NCBI GenBank assembly: GCA_022711465.1
Contig: JAKLEZ010000001.1
Coordinates: 806,001 to 870,000 of the forward strand
Reading direction: 5' to 3'
Source: Planctomycetota bacterium
GTDB lineage: Bacteria > Planctomycetota > Phycisphaerae > UBA1845 > PWPN01
Length of the DNA stretch: 64,000 nucleotides
In this document: piece by piece, positions 58,963-64,000 of the stretch
How the letters are laid out: each line of letters begins with the position of its first letter
How positions within the stretch are numbered: the first letter of the stretch is position 1
Notes under the pieces: generated by a model
The model's database searches: none
What the model was told of the DNA's origin: nothing
The model's input: only the letters and a program-made list of their open reading frames with translations
Made by a program: the position numbers and the translations under genes

Positions 58963-60081
58963 TTAGGGCTCCATTTCAAGGGTGGGACCCTGTCCGGCGA
59001 GCCCTGGTTCGAGCCGTTCTTCCAGGACCAGCCGCCGCAGAGCCTCGCGGCGAATGGTCGACCGGGCTTTGTCGAAGGTAGTCAGTTGGGCCCGCAAGCC
59101 CGGCCGCTCGCCGTCCCCCTCGGCGATAAGACGGCCGACATCGGCCAGCATCTCGTCCACCCGGGCTGCGAGCTTGCCCGTTGGATCGTGCACCTGATCG
59201 ATGACGAAGTCGATGATCTGATCGGCGATCACCGCCGCCACGATGGACAGTCCGAGCGTGGCCCACGAGGAACCTGCTCCGACAGCCAGGAGTCCGGAAG
59301 AGATGCCCAGTCGCGTGGCGACGGTGCCGAGCACGCTACCGGTGATTCCGGCGGCCACATCGCCGGCCACGAGGCTGGCCAACTCGCGGGCCGCATCCAC
59401 GCCCAGATCGGCTGCCACCGCAGGAGCGATGACCCGCACAAGCCGCTCGTATTCCGCCCTTACGATCTCGGCGGTCGCGTTGGCCGGCAATGACGCCAGC
59501 GGGAGATCCGCCACATCCGCCCGAACGCCGACCAGCAATTCGTTCTCGATGGCCTGCACCTGGGCCACGTACGCAGCCACCGCGGCCTCAAGGACCGCTT
59601 TCAGCTCCTCATCGGAGACGACGTGACAGGCAAACCGGTCCGCGAGGTACCGCAGTTCGGCATCCTCTCGCCCCCCCACCAGACTGGGCAGATGGCTCTT
59701 GACCAGCGCCCACTTGCCACGGATCGAGAGCATGTCCTCGGCAAACGCCCGGCTGCCCCCCCTTCGCTCAAGGAGGAACAACCGCACCAACCCGACGTTC
59801 TTGCGTAGAGCCCGATCGCAGGCCACGTCCGCAGCCGTCATGCGCGGTTTGATCCGCTCGGACCACCGCCGCCGATACTCATCCGGTGACGGCCGACCGG
59901 CAGAGGATGGTGCGGTGGCCGATGGCGGGACACTCACCTGCGTCGGATTTGCCGATCGCGACGCGACGAGCCAAGCTCGACCCATGGACCAGAGGAAGAC
60001 GCCGATGGTCAGAACTGCGATGAGCAGGATCCCAAGAAGGACGGTACGGTGAATGAGGGATCTCGCCTCTGATGCTGGCAT
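58963..60081 (-). CDS. Membrane-anchored protein of unknown function (372 aa)
   Basis: An N-terminal anchor (SLIHRTVLLGILLIAVLTIG) is followed by a mostly helical extracytoplasmic region and a hydrophobic Gly/Ala-rich centre (about 240-300: ELASLVAGDVAAGITGSVLG, GLLAVGAGSSWATLGLSIVA, AVIADQIIDFVIDQVHD), which may be a membrane hairpin. The sequence then becomes helical and charged (KLAARVDEMLADVGRLIAEG). ATG 60081 has AGAGG 7 bases upstream, preferred over 60087. The pattern recalls planctomycete membrane proteins of unknown role; no family is recognised. It is not linked to its neighbours by spacing. Confidence 0.65.
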   Translation of the reverse strand: MPASEARSLIHRTVLLGILLIAVLTIGVFLWSMGRAWLVASRSANPTQVSVPPSATAPSSAGRPSPDEYRRRWSERIKPRMTAADVACDRALRKNVGLVRLFLLERRGGSRAFAEDMLSIRGKWALVKSHLPSLVGGREDAELRYLADRFACHVVSDEELKAVLEAAVAAYVAQVQAIENELLVGVRADVADLPLASLPANATAEIVRAEYERLVRVIAPAVAADLGVDAARELASLVAGDVAAGITGSVLGTVATRLGISSGLLAVGAGSSWATLGLSIVAAVIADQIIDFVIDQVHDPTGKLAARVDEMLADVGRLIAEGDGERPGLRAQLTTFDKARSTIRREALRRLVLEERLEPGLAGQGPTLEMEP

Positions 60082-60193
60082 GACCATCCTCTTGCGATGC
60101 TCGGCGGCGAAAGCAGTTGACAGTCATTATACCCCTGTCGCGGAGCAGAATTGCACCTTTATGGCTTGCCCGGCCACGGGTAAGCTAAGGCCC

Positions 60194-61138
60194 ATGGCCA
60201 AGGGTGAGAATGCACTGGTTGCCTGGCTGACCGAGCGGTTTGCGGCCGACGCCCGGCGGGTACCGATCGGCATTGGTGACGACATGGCCCTGGTGCGGCT
60301 GGACGGCTCGCTGGTGGCCATCACCGCGGACATGCTCCTGGACGGGGTCCATTTCGACACGGAGCGGCACGGTTACGAACTGATCGGGCGGAAGGCGATT
60401 GCGTGTTCGCTGAGCGATTGCGCGGGCATGGCCTGCGCGCCCCGGGCGGCCACGGTGAGCATCGCCCTCAACCGAGACATGTCTCTGGTCGAGGTGCAGC
60501 GGATGTACGAGGGTATGGCGGGTGTTGCCGACCGGTACGGGTGTGCGATCGTGGGCGGAGACACGACGAGTTGGGACGGCCGTCTGGCGATCGACGTGGC
60601 CATGGTGGCCGAGCCGATGGCCGCTCGTGGTCCGATGTGCAGATCCGGGGCCCGGGCCGGGGATACCCTCTTCGTCAGTGGTCCGCTGGGCGGCAGTCTG
60701 CTGGGTCGGCACCTGACGTTCGAGCCCAGGCTGGAGTTGGCCCGGCGGCTGGCGGGTGAGGCTGGTCTGCACGCCATGATGGACATCTCCGATGGTCTGG
60801 CCATGGATCTGCACCGGCTGTGTACCTCGTCGGGGTGCGACGCCGAGTTGCGACCGGAGTTGATTGAGCGGGTTCTCGGCGATGCGGCCCGCGAGATCGC
60901 GAAGCAGGATGGGCGGCCGGTCCTCGAGCACGCCCTCAGCGATGGTGAGGACTTCGAGCTGCTGGTAGTCGGCGATGTGCGTCTGGAGGGTGCGGCCGGA
61001 ACGGGCGGGGGCTCAGGGCTGTGGCCGGTGGGCCGCGTTGTAGCGCGCTCGTCGCCCGAACGATCGAGCCTGTGGATGGTCTTGGCCGGGGGCAAGCGGG
61101 CTGTTATTGAGCCCCGCGGGTTTGAACACTGGACATGA
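60194..61138 (+). CDS. thiL: Thiamine-monophosphate kinase
   Basis: Phosphorylates thiamine monophosphate to the active cofactor thiamine diphosphate with ATP. The 314-residue AIRS-superfamily enzyme shows RVPIGIGDDMALVRLDGSLV and ITADMLLDGVHFDTERHGYE (metal and ATP-binding acids), IGRKAIACSLSDCAGMACAP, YGCAIVGGDTTSWDGRLAID, HAMMDISDGLAMDLHRLCTS and ALSDGEDFELLVVGDV. All motifs are intact. ATG 60194 matches the family start; the frame extends upstream to 60053 over the divergent gene. It overlaps tsaE by 4 bases, a frequent arrangement. Confidence 0.95.
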   Translation: MAKGENALVAWLTERFAADARRVPIGIGDDMALVRLDGSLVAITADMLLDGVHFDTERHGYELIGRKAIACSLSDCAGMACAPRAATVSIALNRDMSLVEVQRMYEGMAGVADRYGCAIVGGDTTSWDGRLAIDVAMVAEPMAARGPMCRSGARAGDTLFVSGPLGGSLLGRHLTFEPRLELARRLAGEAGLHAMMDISDGLAMDLHRLCTSSGCDAELRPELIERVLGDAAREIAKQDGRPVLEHALSDGEDFELLVVGDVRLEGAAGTGGGSGLWPVGRVVARSSPERSSLWMVLAGGKRAVIEPRGFEHWT

Positions 61139-61608
61139 GCGAACTGGTTCTGCAAAGCGATTCCGTGGCCGCCACGCAAGCGATCGGCCGACGGTTGGGC
61201 ACCCGGCTGATGCCGGGGCATGTCATCGGCCTGATCGGGCCGCTGGGATCAGGCAAGACCACGCTGGTCAAGGGGATCGCCGAGGGCGCGGGCGTGGCCA
61301 ACTTGCGTCAGGTCAACAGCCCGACCTTCGTGATCGTGAACGAGTATGAAGGCACGGGTGGCGGAGCCGGCCTGGCGATCCACCACATTGACACCTACCG
61401 GCTCCAGGGAAGCCGTGATCTCGAGGCTCTGGGTTTTGACGAGATGCTGGCGGAGGGGGCCATCGTTCTGGAATGGGCCGACCGGGTAGCCGACCTCCTG
61501 CCCGTCGATCTGCTGACCATCCGGCTGGAACCGCTGAGCGAATGCGGGCGGCGGCTGGTCTGCACTGCCAGCGGGCCCGAATCCGAGTCCATCCTCCGGG
61601 CTCTGTGA
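61135..61608 (+). CDS. tsaE: tRNA threonylcarbamoyladenosine biosynthesis ATPase TsaE
   Basis: P-loop ATPase that works with TsaB and TsaD in forming t6A37 on tRNAs that read ANN codons. The 157-residue protein has the Walker A motif GLIGPLGSGKTTLVKGIAEG (about 32-51), the VNSPTFVIVNEYEG stretch with the essential Thr/Glu region, HHIDTYRLQGSRDLEALGFD and IVLEWADRVADLLPVD (Walker B-like). The start overlaps the thiL stop by 4 bases (ATGA). tsaB often follows tsaE, but the next 390 bases do not encode it. Confidence 0.95.
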   Translation: MSELVLQSDSVAATQAIGRRLGTRLMPGHVIGLIGPLGSGKTTLVKGIAEGAGVANLRQVNSPTFVIVNEYEGTGGGAGLAIHHIDTYRLQGSRDLEALGFDEMLAEGAIVLEWADRVADLLPVDLLTIRLEPLSECGRRLVCTASGPESESILRAL

Positions 61609-61998
61609 CCGAGGCCGACGGACGCGCACACCCGAGCCGCATTGACCGATCCAGCGCCGCCCGAGGCGCCGCCAGCGCCCTGACCGCAGCGGGCCTTCTC
61701 GCCGGCCGCAGGTCAAGGAGAAGGGCTGGTGGGCAAGACTCGCCGTTGCCGGCAACCGTGACCGGCAACGGCGTTCTCGATGACGACCGCCCGATCCGCG
61801 AAGGGGGGTGCCCGGCGGCGACTCTGTGTTCTGGGCAAGCCGCTATCCCGGGCCATCGCACGCCGGGTGGGCCTGCAGGGGCCGATGCCCGCGGTGCTCT
61901 CCAGGGAGTCATGTCGAGCCATCTGGGGAGTCATCGCCAGGGCCGGAACGAACCTCTCGCTCCGAGACTGGTCGGTCAGGAGATGGTCGTTGGCCTGG
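61609..61998 (+). other. Stretch after tsaE with no recognisable gene
   Basis: A GTG at about 61605 overlapping the tsaE stop opens a 143-codon frame, but its product is Arg/Ala/Gly-rich and low-complexity and resembles no TsaB or other family. The opposite strand has equally uninformative frames. I see no terminator, tRNA or repeat. Probably non-coding, or a decayed gene. Confidence 0.4.
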
Positions 61999-62427
61999 TT
62001 ACGCGGACTTCGGCCGCGACCCGGGGCTCGTGAGCAGATCACGGATCTGGGTCAGCAACTCCTGGTCCTTGGTCAGCTGTGGGACAGGGGGCGCCTCCTC
62101 CTTCTTGGTTTTCATGATCCAACCGAGGAACTTGACGATGAAGATGAACAGGGCCAGCGCCACGACCAGGAAGTTGACGACCTCGCCGATGAACAGTCCA
62201 TAGGGGATGTCCTTGCCGGCGATGGTGAGCTTCCAGGCAAGGTAGCCCTGCTCACCGGGCATGAGAAGGCTGATAAAGGGCATCATGATGTGCTTGACCA
62301 GCGAGTCGATGATCTTGCCGAATGCCGTTCCGATGATCACGCCGATGGCCAGATCGACCACATTTCCTTTCAGCGCGAAGCTCTTGAACTCCTGTAGCAA
62401 TGCCAAGCCTTTCTTCGCCGGATCCAT
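61999..62427 (-). CDS. mscL: Large-conductance mechanosensitive channel
   Basis: 142-residue inner-membrane channel that opens under membrane tension to release solutes during hypo-osmotic shock. An N-terminal amphipathic helix with LLQEFKSFALKGNVVDLAIG is followed by TM1 (VVDLAIGVIIGTAFGKIIDS; VIIGTAFGKI is the gate region), VKHIMMPFISLLMP, a periplasmic loop, and TM2 (IGEVVNFLVVALALFIFIVK), then a charged C-terminal bundle. Length and motifs are standard. A purine-rich GAGAAAGAGAGG stretch lies upstream of ATG 62427. Confidence 0.97.
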   Translation of the reverse strand: MDPAKKGLALLQEFKSFALKGNVVDLAIGVIIGTAFGKIIDSLVKHIMMPFISLLMPGEQGYLAWKLTIAGKDIPYGLFIGEVVNFLVVALALFIFIVKFLGWIMKTKKEEAPPVPQLTKDQELLTQIRDLLTSPGSRPKSA

Positions 62428-62579
62428 AGTGACCTCTCTTTCTCAGTTAAGAGTCCGGGTCTTCCTCCGCCTGCCTGCGAGGCGAAGGTGGAGACCATGA
62501 TTCCGATAGACCAACCAGCATCCGCACCGTGCGCCGGTCATGCGTAATGGTCATGTGCTGCAACACACGGCCGCGGGTG

Positions 62580-63968
62580 CTATGTTTCCGCCCGGATCAG
62601 GTCACCGACGGTCAGATCGCCCAGGGCGGTCTGTGATCGCTGCTGAAAGCGTCTGATGGTCGCGATGATCTCGGGATCGTAGCGTCCGGTGTCGAAGTCC
62701 CGTTCCGGTCGGAGGACGCCGAGGATTTCGAGAACGGGGATCTTGTTGGCCGGACGCGCGAGCACGTACATCGGAGGTCCGTCGCCTGCTACTGGGCACA
62801 CGGCCCCGACGGAGCCCAGCTGCTCCAACAGCTGCCGGGCGGACTGATCTGTGAGTCTGAGCCTGCCCCGAACCTCATCCAGCGAGACTGCTCCCCCGCC
62901 GGCCTCGTACGGTCGCGCGATGGCCAGGGCGGCGGCGAGAAGATCATGAGGTTCGAGCGCTGCAAGTTCTGCATGATCAAGACCTTGCAGGTTCGCCAGA
63001 TTCCCTGCCACGTAGGCCAGCTCGGCGCCATACATGAAGATGAGCCAGGAGAGGTTCAGCCAGACGAGGAAGATCGGCACCAAGCCCAGGGCTCCATAGA
63101 GGTTCCCGGTGGCGACGATCTCGCGCACGTAAAGGGCGAACAGCCATTTGGCGACCAGCCAGACTGGGACGGCGAACAGGGCGCCGCCGAGGGCGGCACG
63201 CCACGAGACATCGGCGTTGGGCAGGAGCTTGTAGAGTCCAAAGAACAGGAGCAGGTATCCGGCGACAGGCGCGACCCAATGTCCACAAGCTGCGAGGAGC
63301 CACGAGACACCGCTGACTTGTTCGAGTGCCTTTGTGGTCCGCTGGCCCAGGTAGGAGGCTGCCACGACGAGCACCGGGCCCAGGGTCATGACCGACCAGT
63401 AGAGAGGAACGCGCCTGGCGAGAGACCTGCTGCGTGATATGCTGAAAATCCTGTTGAGTGAACGTTCCATCGAAGTGAGCAAGGTTGTGGCCGTGTAGAT
63501 CAGCAGCACGATTCCGACGGGACCGAGGCGGCCCACGGTGAGTTTGCCCTCGACGTTCTCCACGAGGCGTTCGATTTCGTCGGCCAGATTGACCACCTGT
63601 TCACCGGATGGGGGACCGGTGACGGAGGGACTTGCCGGGGCGGTGTTGGTTGGCTGGGTGAGGGCAATCTGGCCGAAGCCTGACGCCTGCAGGACGCTGC
63701 GAAGGCCCTGCTTGCTATCTTCCAGCACTCCGACGGACTTCAGAACGAGGAAAGCCAGCACCAGGACGGGGACCATGGCAAAGATGGTCCGGAAGGAGAG
63801 AGCCGCGCTCATGGCGGTGACGTTGTGGTTCCACAGCAGAGCGGCGCCGATTCGCCACATTCGGCCATGGTGCCGGGCAAGGGACGTCGCCTGTCCCAGG
63901 AGGTCGTAGCGGATCCTCTGCGGAGGAGGCACGGGCGGCTGCGTTGTCCTGCCGGGCGTTGCGGTCAT
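62580..63968 (-). CDS. YihY/virulence factor BrkB family membrane protein with C-terminal winged-helix-like domain
   Basis: 462-residue inner-membrane protein. The N-terminal two-thirds match the YihY/BrkB (formerly rbn) family: LLWNHNVTAMSAALSFRTIF and FAMVPVLVLAFLVLKSVGVL (TM1), IVLLIYTATTLLTSMERSLN, YWSVMTLGPVLVVAASYLGQ, YLLLFFGLYKLLPNADVSWR, AALGGALFAVPVWLVAKWLF and NLYGALGLVPIFLVWLNLSW. After the last helix there is a soluble region of about 130 residues with a winged-helix look (AVSLDEVRGRLRLTDQSARQ, LLEQLGSVGAVCPVAGDGPP), as in many family members. Despite its old name it is not an RNase; transport is suspected. The start at ATG 63968 is 32 bases from the right edge. Confidence 0.88.
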   Translation of the reverse strand: MTATPGRTTQPPVPPPQRIRYDLLGQATSLARHHGRMWRIGAALLWNHNVTAMSAALSFRTIFAMVPVLVLAFLVLKSVGVLEDSKQGLRSVLQASGFGQIALTQPTNTAPASPSVTGPPSGEQVVNLADEIERLVENVEGKLTVGRLGPVGIVLLIYTATTLLTSMERSLNRIFSISRSRSLARRVPLYWSVMTLGPVLVVAASYLGQRTTKALEQVSGVSWLLAACGHWVAPVAGYLLLFFGLYKLLPNADVSWRAALGGALFAVPVWLVAKWLFALYVREIVATGNLYGALGLVPIFLVWLNLSWLIFMYGAELAYVAGNLANLQGLDHAELAALEPHDLLAAALAIARPYEAGGGAVSLDEVRGRLRLTDQSARQLLEQLGSVGAVCPVAGDGPPMYVLARPANKIPVLEILGVLRPERDFDTGRYDPEIIATIRRFQQRSQTALGDLTVGDLIRAET

Positions 63969-64000
63969 CGTCGTTCCCGTCTGAAGATACCTCGAAATGG

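Noticed and set aside
1..64000. CRISPR arrays, insertion sequences, prophage or conjugation genes
   Set aside because: No regularly spaced repeats, transposase motifs, terminal inverted repeats or phage structural genes were seen anywhere in the window.

Overview
This 64 kb window is a high-GC chromosomal segment that reads as a planctomycete, probably of the Phycisphaerae type. This is inferred from gene content: a PEP-CTERM protein, a secreted protein ending in dockerin-like calcium repeats, a DUF1559-type pseudopilin with the H-x9-DG motif, several planctomycete-style small zinc-ribbon proteins, an ECF sigma operon, and a division/cell-wall (dcw) cluster that carries peptidoglycan genes but has no ftsA or ftsZ after ftsQ. 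kdsB implies lipopolysaccharide, so the envelope is Gram-negative. No tRNA, rRNA, CRISPR array, transposase or phage gene was seen.

Layout. 1-9.1 kb: a truncated NCS2 permease, kdsB-pyrG, an M24-fold protein lacking most metal ligands, a secreted beta-helix protein, a YbjQ protein and three small zinc-ribbon genes. 9.1-18.6 kb: a DUF1579 protein, a two-helix coiled-coil membrane protein, BtpA, rsmG, a glycosidase-like TIM barrel, mntP, a C45 NTN-hydrolase lipoprotein and folK. 18.7-22.5 kb: a double-cyclophilin/PKD protein, hemH and a CysQ-like phosphatase. 22.6-25.7 kb: a cobalamin-riboswitch operon made of a PEP-CTERM protein, a dockerin-like protein and a pseudopilin, with promoter, aptamer and intrinsic terminator all visible. 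25.8-28.8 kb: aroC, a 34-residue hydrophobic peptide gene and two polytopic membrane proteins.

28.9-46.3 kb, all on the minus strand, is the dcw cluster in the order mraZ, rsmH, a LysM protein, ftsL, ftsI, murE, murF, mraY, ftsW, murG, murC, murB, ddl, ftsQ. It covers precursor synthesis from UDP-MurNAc to lipid II and septal wall synthesis, but murD, ftsA and ftsZ are missing. 46.4-49.9 kb is gene-poor: one small gene, a 1.4 kb non-coding stretch with inverted repeats, and a LuxR-type response regulator. 49.9-53.0 kb holds a glycosyltransferase, murQ (wall recycling) and a short, catalytically dead aroA-like gene. 53.3-56.7 kb is an operon of a NAD-type isocitrate dehydrogenase, hemC and an alkaline-phosphatase-fold lipoprotein. 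56.9-64 kb holds an ECF sigma/small membrane protein/signal peptidase operon, a membrane protein, thiL-tsaE, mscL and a YihY-family membrane protein.

The most unusual feature is the B12-riboswitch operon, which looks like a surface corrinoid-acquisition or cobalamin-sparing system built from planctomycete parts. Other points of note are the divergent CTP synthase, the metal-ligand-poor M24 protein, several probable leaderless genes, and the 34-residue peptide gene.
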